A stretch of 64,000 nt of DNA, from assembly GCF_016775155.1 (NCBI RefSeq), contig NZ_JAEUGD010000067.1, forward strand, positions 457,022 to 521,021, in the 5' to 3' direction. The translations under genes and the position numbers were made by a program. Source of the DNA: Fulvivirga marina (GTDB taxonomy: Bacteria; Bacteroidota; Bacteroidia; Cytophagales; Cyclobacteriaceae). Numbering within the stretch: position 1 is the stretch's first letter; each line of letters starts with the position of its first letter. Below are positions 1 to 9,779 of this stretch, piece after piece. Below the pieces are notes generated by a model. That model saw only the letters and a list, made by a program, of their open reading frames with translations, did no database searches and was not told the origin of the DNA.

Positions 1-1
1 A

Positions 2-217
2 TTAGCATCCATCGGCTCAGCTGCGGTACCTAGTGCCGGGCTTGTAATGATGATCATTGTGTTACAGTCCGTAGGCCTGAACCCGGCATGGATTGCCATT
101 ATTTTTCCTGTAGATAGAATATTGGATATGTGCAGGACTGTTGTAAATGTAACAGGAGATGCTACGGTATCTACACTAATTGCTAAATCAGAAGGAGAGC
201 TACCAAAATACAGTTGA
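2..217 (+). CDS. Dicarboxylate/amino acid:cation symporter, C-terminal fragment
   Basis: Only the last 71 residues are inside the window; the gene begins before base 1. The reading frame starting at base 2 contains [11 protein letters not shown], followed by a hydrophobic helix, then [19 protein letters not shown]. These match the re-entrant hairpin HP2 and the TM8 NVxGD signature of the DAACS (GltP/DctA) family, which import glutamate, aspartate or C4-dicarboxylates with Na+ or H+ through the inner membrane. The Asp of NVTGD is a substrate/cation-binding position in the family. The substrate cannot be told from this part. It stops at TGA 215-217, about 70 bp ahead of nfu. Confidence 0.88.
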   Translation, partial: LASIGSAAVPSAGLVMMIIVLQSVGLNPAWIAIIFPVDRILDMCRTVVNVTGDATVSTLIAKSEGELPKYS

Positions 218-286
218 TATTTACTTCGCAATGGAACCTTTATAGATAAGGTACGTTCTCCTAATTAAATATTGATATTGAATCTT

Positions 287-871
287 ATGGAAACAAGGAA
301 CATAGATAAGAGAGTTATTAACCTTTACATGGAGTCTAATCCTAACCCAAATTCTTTAAAATTTGTGGCCAATTATATGCTTTTACCTGACGGGGTTAGT
401 TATGACTTTCCAAACAAAGAGGCTGCTGCTGAAGCTCCTTTAGCCAGTGAACTTTTCAAATACGACTTCATTGACCGTGTATTCTATATGAGCAACTTCA
501 TAACGGTTACAAAAAAGGAAGAGTTTGAGTGGGAAGAGATCAAGGATCAGGTCAAGCAACATATCCAGGTTTTTCTAGAATCAGGTAAACCTATCATAAA
601 AGATACTATCCGGGATGAACAATATGATGAGAACGACTCTGAAACGGTTAAAAAGATTAAAGGTATACTCGATGAATACATAAGGCCTGCAGTAGAGCAG
701 GATGGTGGAGCTATATCATTCCACTCTTATCACGAAGGTACTGTAAAAGTTTTGCTTCAAGGATCATGTAGCGGGTGCCCTTCTTCAACCATTACCCTAA
801 AGGCCGGAATTGAAAACCTTTTGAAAAGGATGCTTCCTGAAATAAAATCAGTGGAAGCAGAAGGAGTATAA
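287..871 (+). CDS. NifU-family Fe-S cluster carrier (Nfu)
   Basis: About 194 residues. The N-terminal half (ESNPNPNSLKFVANYMLLP) is an Nfu_N scaffold domain. The C-terminal half is the NifU C-terminal domain (IKGILDEYIRPAVEQDGGAISF) with the cluster-binding CxxC in GSCSGCPSS. The protein carries [4Fe-4S] clusters to apo-proteins in the cytoplasm. The frame opens with a TTG at 272, but the ATG at 287 (METRNIDK) is preferred; either leaves both domains whole. No Shine-Dalgarno sequence is seen, as is usual in Bacteroidota. It is followed by a strong intrinsic terminator (892-932), so it is the last gene of its transcript. Confidence 0.9.
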   Translation: METRNIDKRVINLYMESNPNPNSLKFVANYMLLPDGVSYDFPNKEAAAEAPLASELFKYDFIDRVFYMSNFITVTKKEEFEWEEIKDQVKQHIQVFLESGKPIIKDTIRDEQYDENDSETVKKIKGILDEYIRPAVEQDGGAISFHSYHEGTVKVLLQGSCSGCPSSTITLKAGIENLLKRMLPEIKSVEAEGV

Positions 872-891
872 AAAAATAATTTCCCATGTTT

Positions 892-932
892 TGAGGCTAT
901 TTCAAGTCAAATTGAATTAGCCTCATTTTTTT
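892..932 (+). terminator. Rho-independent terminator after nfu
   Basis: A perfect 8-bp stem (TGAGGCTA 892-899 / TAGCCTCA 918-925) contains a second 5-bp stem (TTCAA 901-905 / TTGAA 912-916). It is followed at once by seven T residues (926-932). It begins 21 bases after the nfu stop codon. This is a textbook intrinsic terminator on the plus strand. Confidence 0.88.
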
Positions 933-1126
933 ATCCACAGTCAGCTTCCTGATTGCTAATGCTTTATTCTGTTATTGGCTGCCATCCCCTGTAGTCTACC
1001 CAAAACCATACTTACCAGAGTGCCCGCTGCAGCTTGATCACAAATTGTAATTATCTACAAGACTGTTTATATTCAAATCCGAAAAATTATTAGATTACAG
1101 CTTATTTTTTAAATGTGAAGAGCAAA

Positions 1127-3292
1127 ATGGAAGGAACTGAGAAGATCTCCGCAGAACAATTGAAATCATTCCACAACAAAGTAAACGAAGAGGCTGACTC
1201 TATTATCCATTATTTCATGGTAGGATACTTTATATTTGGTCTTTTCCTATCAATATTTTACTCCACCTGGGGTTTTGGTATCGTCATGGGTAGTATTTCG
1301 CTCGGGCTTTACTTTCTTGCCAAAACTTTTCTTTCAGGGAAGTTGACCTTCAGGCTTATTGTAAGCTTCCTGTTTTGGAATTTTGGTACGCAATTCATCA
1401 TTCAGCTTCACGGTATGTATGAGATGCATTTCTTCTATTTTGTTTCCTTAACTGTCCTCCTGTTTTATGAAGACTGGAGAGTACTACTTCCTGCTATAAT
1501 ATATGCCATTATCTCCTTTCTGCTGCTTTTTTACATACAATTGAGCGGCTCAGAATATAATATGTATTTTGAAAATCTTCCTGAACTTACTATAAAGAAC
1601 AGCATACTGCATATCGCTATTTTAGGTTTGTACGCAGGCCTGTGCATACTCTGGTCAAACCTGCAAAGAAGACAGACCGGAGATACGGGTATGAACTTCC
1701 TTCAAATGGAGGAGCAACTTAAGCTGATGGACACAAACATTCATTTCTCTGACAGTATAAGTCAGGGAAACCTGAGTGCCAAGTATAATGCCGATCAGGC
1801 AGATCGCCTCGGGGAATCACTAATGAATATGCGTGACAGCTTGGTAGAAGCGTCTGAAAGAGAAGCAAAGGAGAAGTTTGTTAACGTTGGCCTGGCCTCA
1901 ATTGGTGAAATACTAAGAAATAATGCTGAAGACCTCGATATACTATGTGACAAGGTTATTGAAAAACTGGTAAGTTATATGAAAGCCAACCAGGGAGGTA
2001 TATTTATACTGAATAATGACGATAATACAGACGATACCTACCTGGAACTAACTGCCTGCAGGGCGTATGAAAGAAAAAAATTCATGGAGAAGCGAGTCGA
2101 GGTAGGACAAGGACTTGTAGGGCAGGCGGCTATCGAAAAAGAGACTATATATATGCTTGATATACCTGAAGGCTACCTGAACATAACATCAGGCCTAGGG
2201 CTGGCAACACCAAATAGTCTTCTTATAGTGCCCCTAAAATCCAATGAAGAGGTTGTTGGCGTAATAGAAATGGCTTCCTTTGAGGAGTTTAGTCCGACTG
2301 ACATAGAGTTTCTTGAAAAAGTTGGAGAAAGTATCGCATCCACTATTATAAGCACTAAAACTAACCAGACCACAAAAGAGTTGTTGGAACAATCCCGACA
2401 GATGACGGAGGAAATGCAGGCTCAAGAAGAGGAGATGCGCCAGAATATGGAAGAAATGCAGGCTACTCAGGAGGAGATGGGACGAACACAAAAGGAACTC
2501 ACTGCAAAAGAAGCCAACCTCAATGCTTTGATCAATAATACAACGGATTCTATCATCACCATAGACAGAAATTACAAAGTGGTGGTAATGAATGACGTAC
2601 AAAAATCAAGATACACTGACACCCAGTATGAGGGATTGCAGGAAGGGTCCAATGCTCTTGACATGCTAGGTAGTGTTCGCGAAGAATGGAAAGCATACTA
2701 TGATAGAGCGATGTCTGGAGAAAGGCTTGACTTCACCATCAAAAGTTCTGTACATGGAGAAGACACATGGAGGGAATATTTTATTAACCCGATAAAAGAA
2801 AAATCAGGCAATATCATCGGTGCATCTATATTCTCCAGAGATGTAACGGAAAAGAAACGGATGGAAGTAGAACTGGAAAAGAAAGGCTTCGTTTTGGATA
2901 CCATGATCAATAGTACTTCAAACACCTATTTTGCTCTGGATGCCCAATATCGGGTCATACTTGCCAATAAAGTTTTACGCGAACGATTCAAAGAGCAGGG
3001 TATTACATTAAACCCTGGTGACAGCATACTTGACAAAATGCATGGTGAGGATAAGGAAAAATGGAAAAACCGTTACGACCGAGCACTTAAAGGAGAAAAA
3101 TTTGCCGTTGAGGAAAAAAGAGAATTAAAGGATAGGGAGTTGTTCATAAGTGTACATTGCGATCCTATTAGAAATGAAGATGGTGAGATCATAGGGGCTA
3201 CTGTTGTATCGAGAGACATTACTGACCAAAAAGTAGCAATAGATAAGGTAGAAAAGCTGACTGCTGAAATAGCTAAGCTGAAGGGGAAATAG
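1127..3292 (+). CDS. Membrane-anchored GAF-PAS-PAS sensor protein without a recognisable output domain
   Basis: About 721 residues. Roughly residues 30-180 form about six hydrophobic segments. A short HAMP-like linker follows (QGNLSAKYNADQADRLGESLMNMR), then a GAF domain (about 240-410), a Glu/Met/Gln-rich coiled coil (about 415-465) and two PAS domains with PAC tails (IIGASIFSRDVTEKK and IIGATVVSRDITDQK). The chain ends about 20 residues after the second PAC. No histidine kinase, GGDEF, EAL, PP2C or MCP signalling domain is present. The protein probably senses a ligand or redox signal and acts through a partner. A GTG at 1115 could add four residues. It is a single gene, preceded by the nfu terminator and converging on the esterase gene. 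Confidence 0.75.
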   Translation: MEGTEKISAEQLKSFHNKVNEEADSIIHYFMVGYFIFGLFLSIFYSTWGFGIVMGSISLGLYFLAKTFLSGKLTFRLIVSFLFWNFGTQFIIQLHGMYEMHFFYFVSLTVLLFYEDWRVLLPAIIYAIISFLLLFYIQLSGSEYNMYFENLPELTIKNSILHIAILGLYAGLCILWSNLQRRQTGDTGMNFLQMEEQLKLMDTNIHFSDSISQGNLSAKYNADQADRLGESLMNMRDSLVEASEREAKEKFVNVGLASIGEILRNNAEDLDILCDKVIEKLVSYMKANQGGIFILNNDDNTDDTYLELTACRAYERKKFMEKRVEVGQGLVGQAAIEKETIYMLDIPEGYLNITSGLGLATPNSLLIVPLKSNEEVVGVIEMASFEEFSPTDIEFLEKVGESIASTIISTKTNQTTKELLEQSRQMTEEMQAQEEEMRQNMEEMQATQEEMGRTQKELTAKEANLNALINNTTDSIITIDRNYKVVVMNDVQKSRYTDTQYEGLQEGSNALDMLGSVREEWKAYYDRAMSGERLDFTIKSSVHGEDTWREYFINPIKEKSGNIIGASIFSRDVTEKKRMEVELEKKGFVLDTMINSTSNTYFALDAQYRVILANKVLRERFKEQGITLNPGDSILDKMHGEDKEKWKNRYDRALKGEKFAVEEKRELKDRELFISVHCDPIRNEDGEIIGATVVSRDITDQKVAIDKVEKLTAEIAKLKGK

Positions 3293-3557
3293 TAGTGGCC
3301 AGTACTTTTATTTTTCTTCCTTGGATTCAATTTCAGAACCGCAATAAGACTATAGACATAACAACTAGCCTCTACTCGATTGAGTGATGTAGTGGCTTTG
3401 CCTTGATAAGTAGTGCATCATAAAGTTTTATTAGTATTCTTATTAGTCTGTATCTTCAAATGTGGGAGCAAAAGAATGACTGCTCCCCTGGATTCCTTTA
3501 GATATTGATGTCATTTTGTATAATGCCAAATACAAAGAAGGGGCGAGAATTAAAAAA

Positions 3558-4994
3558 TTATGGATTCTCCTTAAGTAACCGTTGTATTGCAATGTGATCA
3601 TACACCTGTTCAAATGCGACATCTCTTCTGAGGGCCTTAAAAGGGATACCAGGACGATATTCTTTTACAGCCTTGAGATGTTCTATTGTACCATCAACAT
3701 CTCCAGTTTGTGCAAACAACCTGGCCATACTCCAATGCCCCCAGACACTTTCCGGCTCCACATATAACCATATCTCGTTTAAAATCATGGCCATCTCATA
3801 ATCTTGCCGAGAAGCATAAGTAAAACTAGTCTCAGCACACCTGGCCCATATCATGTTAAGCACACGAAGTGCCATATTACTTTTGTAAACATCACGCTTA
3901 CCTGCCATACGCTTGAATTGATCAATTTCGTTTTTCCACCAATCCATATCTTTCAAGGAGGTATCGTTACCTGATTTAAAGCGGGTGAAGGTCAGCTCAG
4001 TAAATGCTTCGCCCATTTTAAACCTGTAACTCATCTCCAGGCTGTTTAATTTCACTTTCTTACGTTGCTGTTTTTTTAATTCTTTGCTCCTTTCAATAGT
4101 CGAAATTTGTTCAGTTATGCTCTTCAAATCAATGTACTCCTGAAAGCTCTCCTCCAAACATTTGTAAATTCTTAATGCTTCAACAAAGTTTCCCTTCTGG
4201 AAGACACTATCAGCCCTATATTTCATCAAGTCATATAGTTTTTCATGCGAAAAAGATGAATTTGTCTCCACTCCCCTTCTATAAAACTGAAATTCAAGCC
4301 AATACAGTGATTCTTTTAAAAATGAAGCCGGCGGCCATTGATGCCCTGCCGGAAAGATAATGAGATTGTTGGATATGCCTTTTCCCTTCAGGTCTTCAGC
4401 TACTTTTAAATGTTCCAGATAATTCATATCCTGATTACCTACCAGGGCACAATAAACAAATTTGCTATTGACTGTAGGCTGATACTGTGGCACGTTAGGG
4501 TAACCGGCACCACAAGCTACAATCCCTGCAATTTTATCTGTGATCACAGCCACTGAAGTAGCGATTCTGGAACCGCCTGAAAATCCTGAAGTATAAACCC
4601 TGTCAGGGTCAATTGAAAATCTATCAAATATGTCTAAAAATATTGCATCAGCAGCATTAAAAGCTATTTCCCAGGAGCCATTGCGGGAATTGTTTGAACC
4701 TATCAAAATGTACCCTAATTCCTCGGCCCCAGACATGAATTTATTCACCGGAAGGCCTCCACGTGCAGCGGGTTCAAAAACGATCATTGCAGGCCACTGA
4801 TATTGAGGGTTGTAGTTGGAGGGCAAATATAAAGCGTAGCTTTGAGAGGTATCTCCAGCACACCAAACAGTATCAACAACCTGTCCTTTAGGGTATTTCT
4901 GAGCATAAAGACTCGTACCTCTAGCGAGAAAGGTTATGATTGTGAGTGCAAAAAGTAAAAGATATAGCTTAAAAAAAAGCCGTTTCATAAGCAT
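3558..4994 (-). CDS. Secreted alpha/beta-hydrolase (esterase-like) with a C-terminal helical-repeat region
   Basis: 478 residues with an N-terminal signal peptide (hydrophobic stretch ending near SLYAQ). Residues about 40-235 look like an alpha/beta hydrolase of the PHB-depolymerase/carboxylesterase type. The nucleophile motif is GFSGGS (GxSxG), a likely acid lies in the GNQDMNY turn, and a late His is in FPAGHQWPP, giving a plausible Ser-Asp-His triad. The rest (about 245-478) is helical and ends in TPR-like repeats (LFAQTGDVDGTIEHLKAV). It lies 41 bp after susD on the same strand, so it probably acts on an esterified compound taken up or trapped by the SusCD complex. A hairpin sits just before its start codon. 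Substrate unknown. Confidence 0.7.
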   Translation of the reverse strand: MLMKRLFFKLYLLLFALTIITFLARGTSLYAQKYPKGQVVDTVWCAGDTSQSYALYLPSNYNPQYQWPAMIVFEPAARGGLPVNKFMSGAEELGYILIGSNNSRNGSWEIAFNAADAIFLDIFDRFSIDPDRVYTSGFSGGSRIATSVAVITDKIAGIVACGAGYPNVPQYQPTVNSKFVYCALVGNQDMNYLEHLKVAEDLKGKGISNNLIIFPAGHQWPPASFLKESLYWLEFQFYRRGVETNSSFSHEKLYDLMKYRADSVFQKGNFVEALRIYKCLEESFQEYIDLKSITEQISTIERSKELKKQQRKKVKLNSLEMSYRFKMGEAFTELTFTRFKSGNDTSLKDMDWWKNEIDQFKRMAGKRDVYKSNMALRVLNMIWARCAETSFTYASRQDYEMAMILNEIWLYVEPESVWGHWSMARLFAQTGDVDGTIEHLKAVKEYRPGIPFKALRRDVAFEQVYDHIAIQRLLKENP

Positions 4995-4995
4995 G

Positions 4996-5024
4996 AAAAG
5001 GGGTTACTATAAGCAACCCCTTTT
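4996..5024 (-). terminator. Intercistronic hairpin between susD and the esterase gene (terminator/attenuator)
   Basis: A perfect 10-bp stem (AAAAGGGGTT 4996-5005 / AACCCCTTTT 5015-5024) with a 9-base loop. On the minus (transcribed) strand the stem ends in CCCCTTTT, so it has the form of an intrinsic terminator. It lies 11 bases after the susD stop codon and touches the esterase start codon (4994). It probably lowers esterase expression relative to SusCD, or protects the 3' end of the susCD message. Confidence 0.6.
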
Positions 5025-5035
5025 ATTAGATCAAA

Positions 5036-6406
5036 TTACTCATCCCACCATACAGGTGTCTGTAAATTGGGAGTTTTAATAGGAAGGTTCGCAAGGTTAA
5101 GTAGTCGTTCCTCCTGAGGATAAGGTAGTCTTCTGGGTATTTCCCCATTGGTGTTAAAAGCATTAGTACCCCCAGTAACAAAATCTAAAGCCGGATATCC
5201 GGTTCTTCTGTAGTCATTCCAAACCACTATGCTTTGAGAGTAAGTAGCAATATACTTCTCATCAATAAGCACCTCAAGTTTATCCGCAGCTGCAGTCCAA
5301 CGTGCATCAAGATCAGCCTGATATGCCGCTGGTGTCACTGAACCAGTAATCTTGTTGAAAGAAGCATTTACAGCTTCATCAAGTGCAACTTTTGCTGCAG
5401 CCTCATCCGGAGCAGCTTTCATCAGATGTGACTCTGCTTCGATGAATTTTACTTCAACGTAGCTCATGAGTACTACTGGGGCAGAACTTACTGTATAGTA
5501 TCCATTCGCTCCTTCACCAAGTTCAAAAATGTCATTGATAAACAAAGCCTCACGGGTATCATCTGTGGTGAATGCATTGATGAAATATTCACCCATTTTA
5601 ATGTTACCAGCCCTACTTTGACTAAACTGATATTGAGGGTTGGTTTCATTGGCTCCTGAACCGAATTCCATCTCAAAGTCCTCACCATTAGACGATATAA
5701 CGTCAGGCAGCATAGTCAATGCATTGTCGTATGCCCCTGCATCTCTCTTCGCCATTTGGAAAGTATACCTCATCTTCAACGAATGCGCTGCTGCAATCCA
5801 TAAATCTAAATTACCACCAAAGATAAGGTCGTCTGAACCAGGGCTACCCCCTGCACTTTCTGCTGCACTAAGTTTTGCAATTGCATCATCCAGCAATCCA
5901 GGGATGATATTTGTGTACAATTGCTCCTGAGTGTCGTAAGTAGGGGAGAAATTTCCTTCATCACCTCCAAAAGCATCGGTATAAGGAACATCTCCAAAAG
6001 CATCTGTCAATGCACCAATGCCAGCAGCCATCAGAACTTTGGCCACACCTTCATAATGAGGTGCATTTTGCTCCTGCGACTTTTCAATAATCACATTAAT
6101 GGTATTCAACGAATTGTGATACATTCTCTGCCACATACCGTCCATATCTGCGTCTCTTATAAGATACTTGTAGTTATCCTGCTGCTGCGCATTTATTCCT
6201 TCGAATTGCTGTGTCAACAGCCCACTAATTCTTACCATCTCCCCACCAATAGCCCATGAAAGTGCTGCCTCGCCTGAAGGCAACAATGCTGACATAGCTA
6301 CATCAGTAGGTACTGCTGGATCCACATTGGTATCCCCAAACTCGCAAGAAGTCATCATTGTAAAGGCAAAACATAAGATGAATAATTGTTTATATATCTT
6401 TTTCAT
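5036..6406 (-). CDS. SusD/RagB-family nutrient-binding outer-membrane lipoprotein (SusD_2-like)
   Basis: About 456 residues. The N-terminus MKKIYKQLFILCFAFTMMTS plus Cys is a lipoprotein signal with the lipobox MTSC, so the mature protein is anchored at the cell surface. The body has the helix-rich plan of the SusD-like type 2 family, with the repeated phrases YTDAFGGDEGNFSPTYDTQE near the middle, the C-terminal VVWNDYRRTGYPALD and RRLPYPQEE. It caps the SusC barrel and captures the ligand. The start is taken at MKK (6406); an ATG at 6415 adds three residues. susC stops only a few bases upstream, so the two are translationally linked. No glycoside hydrolase, sulfatase or regulator accompanies the pair, so the ligand need not be a glycan. 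Confidence 0.9.
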   Translation of the reverse strand: MKKIYKQLFILCFAFTMMTSCEFGDTNVDPAVPTDVAMSALLPSGEAALSWAIGGEMVRISGLLTQQFEGINAQQQDNYKYLIRDADMDGMWQRMYHNSLNTINVIIEKSQEQNAPHYEGVAKVLMAAGIGALTDAFGDVPYTDAFGGDEGNFSPTYDTQEQLYTNIIPGLLDDAIAKLSAAESAGGSPGSDDLIFGGNLDLWIAAAHSLKMRYTFQMAKRDAGAYDNALTMLPDVISSNGEDFEMEFGSGANETNPQYQFSQSRAGNIKMGEYFINAFTTDDTREALFINDIFELGEGANGYYTVSSAPVVLMSYVEVKFIEAESHLMKAAPDEAAAKVALDEAVNASFNKITGSVTPAAYQADLDARWTAAADKLEVLIDEKYIATYSQSIVVWNDYRRTGYPALDFVTGGTNAFNTNGEIPRRLPYPQEERLLNLANLPIKTPNLQTPVWWDE

Positions 6407-6418
6407 AATTATCATTCT

Positions 6419-9400
6419 TTAAAAAGTGAGATTAACATTTACGCCATAGCTCTTGGTGTTAGGGTTATTGAAATAATCATACCCAATAACGTTACTTGAG
6501 TCTCCTGTCAGGTTGGTTTCTGGGTCAATACCTGTATAATCCGTAATCAGGAAGAGGTTTCTGGCTGTTAAGCCAACACTTACAGCGCTGAAAGGTAACT
6601 TGCTCAATGCACTTGAAGGCAGGTTATAGTTAAGAGAAACGTCCCTCATTCTTATCCATGAACCATCTTCTATGGTGAGCTCAGTAAGGTTTACAAACCC
6701 ATAGTTCTGATAGTAGTTTGTACCTCCGTCTGTTCCTCCCTTAACAACCTCAATGTTATTCGGAGTTGCTGTAGGGGTTATTGAACCATCGGTGCCAACC
6801 TCTCCAAGTACACCAGGGAAAATAACTCTCTCATTTCTGTCAAGAGTTTCCTCACCTACTCCAAAATTATTTAACACCCCTTTAGTACCGTTATACACAT
6901 CACCTCCCTCTCTAATATCCAGCAAGAAGCTAAGTGTAATACCTTTATAGCTAAAGGTATTTCTAAAGCCAATCTGGAAATCAGGATTCGGATCACCAAC
7001 AATTCCCTGTGTAGAGTCTTCAAAAGGCATTCCATCATCAGGGTTTATCACCATTTGACCATTCTCATCTCGAAGGAATCGGCTTCCGAAGAATATTCCG
7101 AAGGGCTCACCTTCTGCTATACGCTGCGTTCCAAAAGGGTCAATAGTTATAAATGGAATCCCCTCAGCCAATTTTTCAACCTTATTTCTGATTCGAGTGA
7201 AGTTTAATGCTACGTCATAGGTAAAGGCATTATTATCGATGATGCTTGCAGTAAGTGCCGCTTCGATCCCCTTATTGGTTAGCTCAGCCGAGTTTACCGC
7301 TCTCTGCTGCCATCCACTCGCACTTGGGATCGTTATATTAAGAATGGCATCAGTAGTGGTTGCATTAAAATAGGTAAGATCTAAACCAATTCTTCCATCA
7401 AAAAACTGTAAGTCCGTTCCAAATTCTATGGTAGTTGTAGTTTCAGCCTTGAGCTCGTTATTACCCAACAATGAGTTAGGATTAAATGCATTAATACCTA
7501 GCGCAGGGAAGATTACACCCTGAGGAGTAGTCCACCCATCACGAACTCTTGATTGAACGAAGCCATTATTGGTAACAGCAAATGGAGCATCATTTCCCAC
7601 CTGTCCCCATGAGGCTCTAAGTTTACCATATGAGAAGAAACTGCTACTAACTCCAAATGTCTGGGTAAAATCCCAACCTACACTGGCTGCAGGGTAGAAA
7701 AATGAGTTATTTTCTTCAGGAAGTGTTGAGGACCAGTCATTTCTACCGCTCAAGTTCAGGAAGAACTGGTTATCGTAGTTTAAGGTCACCGTTCCGAACA
7801 AGCCATAAAGCTCTCTTCTTGTAACCCCCTCAGAAACATTCACTGCTGTAGCACTGGCAATATTGAAAAAGCCTGGTGAAGCCAACCCTTGCCCATCTAT
7901 TCGATTAATATGGATATCCTTTTTGTAATAATTATGACCTACAGTAGCATTGAAATCAAACTTCTCTGAAAATTGCCTCTTAAAAGTCATTAAGAAATCT
8001 GAGTTGATATCCTTGCTGCGAATAGTCATATTGATCACCTGCCCTACTGGCACACTAGATGAATTAACATCATTTCTAAATATCCTATCATCACCGTAAG
8101 TATCTACTCCCAATCGATAGGTTACATTAAGCCATGGAGCCGCATCATATGACAACTGGGTATAACCGATGATCCTGTTTACTTCATCTGTAGTGAAGTT
8201 TTTATTTACAGTAAAGTATGGGTTATCATAAATACTTCCTCCACGATAGGCTCTTTGCGAACCGTCTTCAAAGATGTAACCGGCACTATTATCAAACGAT
8301 GGTGATGTCCGTAGAAGCCCGAGCATAACCCCAGAGGTGTTAGACCCATTCTGCACACGCTTTCCTCCTGACTGAATGTAATTCGCTGATAAAGTAGCTG
8401 TAAAGTTTGTGAAAAGCTCTGCGCTGGTTGTTGCCCTGAAACTCGTTCTGGCAAAATCGCTGTTTGGCATGATACCCGTTTGGTCTAGTCGACCTACAGA
8501 GAAAAAGTAACTGGTTTTTTCTGTACCGCCGGAAACACTTAAGTCATGGGTCATGTTAGAACCATTCTCAAAGAAGTCTTCCGCATTATTATAAGAATTA
8601 GGAACTCTGTTGGTAGCCCTTGGATCACTTGCCGTTACAATCAGTCCGTTAGGGTCCCAAACAGAAGATTCATTGGCATATCTCAAACTAGAGATTAAAG
8701 GCCCCCAACTCTGGCTTTGGGTTGATCCGGTCATGGCAGCCTGAAAAGTTGGGACACCTCCTTGCACCGATCCCTGTGCGTATTCAGTTTGCAGATCAGG
8801 AAGTTTATTAACCTTATCAATACTATAGCCAAATGAATATTTCACTTTGGCAGCAGAATTTCTCGAACCCTTTTTTGTAGTGATCACCACTGCTCCATTA
8901 GCAGCCCGAATACCATACAGAACAGTAGCCGCTGGTCCTTTCAAAACAGTTAGAGAGGCAACGTCTTCCGGGTTAATATCAATCGCCCTGTTAGAGTTAG
9001 TCACACCACCCGATCCAAGGCTGGATACGTCATCTTCAGGGGAATCAAAAGTGTTGAATGTCGAGTTATCAATGGGAATACCATCAACTACGAACAGAGG
9101 GCCGTTGCTTCCTTGAACGGACTTGTTACCTCTAATACGAATTTGTGCTGCAGCACCAGGGGCTCCTCCCGAACTTGTAACCTGAACACCTGCTACTTTT
9201 CCACTAAGAGCTGCTACGAAGTTATTTTCACCTGAGTTCTTAACTTCATCAGCATTAACATTTTGAATGGAGTAGCCAAGTTCTCGTTTGTTAGCTTCAA
9301 TACCGGCAGCTGTAACAACCACCTCACTCAACTGAGTTATGTCAGTGGTAAGGGACACATCTATAACGGACCTGCCTGATACCGGAACTTCCTCAGTGAG

Positions 9401-9631
9401 AAATCCAATAAATGAAAACAGTAACTCTGCTTCATCTGGAACTGTAATTTTGTAATTACCATCAAAATCTGTAATTGTTCCGGTGGTAGTACCTTTTACC
9501 AGAACATTTACTCCGGGTAATGTACTGCCGTCCTCTTCAGAGGTTACTTTACCAGACACTACCCGCTCCTGTGCCCATGCTACAGGTATGGATAATACCA
9601 CAGCAAAACACAATAGTAAAATCTTCTTCAT
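6419..9631 (-). CDS. SusC/RagA-family TonB-linked outer-membrane transporter
   Basis: 1070 residues from the ATG at 9631. Signal peptide MKKILLLCFAVVLSIPVAWA, then a carboxypeptidase-D-like regulatory domain (VSGKVTSEEDGSTLPGVNV... GTITDFDGNY), a TonB-box-like stretch (LSEVVVTA), a plug domain (IRIRGNKSVQGSNGPLFVVDGIP) and a long beta-barrel ending in an aromatic-rich strand (SYGVNVNLTF). The length is normal for the family. It imports ligands handed over by SusD, driven by TonB-ExbBD. It lacks the extra N-terminal STN domain that signals to FecR-type anti-sigma factors, and none is encoded nearby. The frame is open 12 codons further upstream, but the signal peptide fixes the start at 9631. 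First gene of the susC-susD-esterase operon. Confidence 0.93.
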   Translation of the reverse strand: MKKILLLCFAVVLSIPVAWAQERVVSGKVTSEEDGSTLPGVNVLVKGTTTGTITDFDGNYKITVPDEAELLFSFIGFLTEEVPVSGRSVIDVSLTTDITQLSEVVVTAAGIEANKRELGYSIQNVNADEVKNSGENNFVAALSGKVAGVQVTSSGGAPGAAAQIRIRGNKSVQGSNGPLFVVDGIPIDNSTFNTFDSPEDDVSSLGSGGVTNSNRAIDINPEDVASLTVLKGPAATVLYGIRAANGAVVITTKKGSRNSAAKVKYSFGYSIDKVNKLPDLQTEYAQGSVQGGVPTFQAAMTGSTQSQSWGPLISSLRYANESSVWDPNGLIVTASDPRATNRVPNSYNNAEDFFENGSNMTHDLSVSGGTEKTSYFFSVGRLDQTGIMPNSDFARTSFRATTSAELFTNFTATLSANYIQSGGKRVQNGSNTSGVMLGLLRTSPSFDNSAGYIFEDGSQRAYRGGSIYDNPYFTVNKNFTTDEVNRIIGYTQLSYDAAPWLNVTYRLGVDTYGDDRIFRNDVNSSSVPVGQVINMTIRSKDINSDFLMTFKRQFSEKFDFNATVGHNYYKKDIHINRIDGQGLASPGFFNIASATAVNVSEGVTRRELYGLFGTVTLNYDNQFFLNLSGRNDWSSTLPEENNSFFYPAASVGWDFTQTFGVSSSFFSYGKLRASWGQVGNDAPFAVTNNGFVQSRVRDGWTTPQGVIFPALGINAFNPNSLLGNNELKAETTTTIEFGTDLQFFDGRIGLDLTYFNATTTDAILNITIPSASGWQQRAVNSAELTNKGIEAALTASIIDNNAFTYDVALNFTRIRNKVEKLAEGIPFITIDPFGTQRIAEGEPFGIFFGSRFLRDENGQMVINPDDGMPFEDSTQGIVGDPNPDFQIGFRNTFSYKGITLSFLLDIREGGDVYNGTKGVLNNFGVGEETLDRNERVIFPGVLGEVGTDGSITPTATPNNIEVVKGGTDGGTNYYQNYGFVNLTELTIEDGSWIRMRDVSLNYNLPSSALSKLPFSAVSVGLTARNLFLITDYTGIDPETNLTGDSSNVIGYDYFNNPNTKSYGVNVNLTF

Positions 9632-9779
9632 ACAATATTGGTTTAATTGAGAATTTAAGTAAACCACAGACCGGATTAAGTCCGATACTATGTATGATCA
9701 AGGTAAGAAGGGATAAGATAGCATAAATCACTCATTATGGAGGAAAAGGTATGCATGTGAGTTATTTTAATAAATGCTT

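Noticed and set aside
3464-3487. Hairpin GGGAGCA / TGCTCCC in the gap between the sensor and esterase genes
   Set aside because: A 7-bp stem with a 10-base loop but no T run on either strand; not called as a terminator. The rest of the 265-base gap shows nothing further.
5640-6259. Open frames on the plus strand opposite susD
   Set aside because: They lie antisense to a well-supported gene, have no recognisable motif and follow its codon pattern; treated as shadows.
9670-9690. Short palindrome CGGA-TTAAG-TCCG upstream of susC
   Set aside because: Stem of only 4 bp; probably chance.
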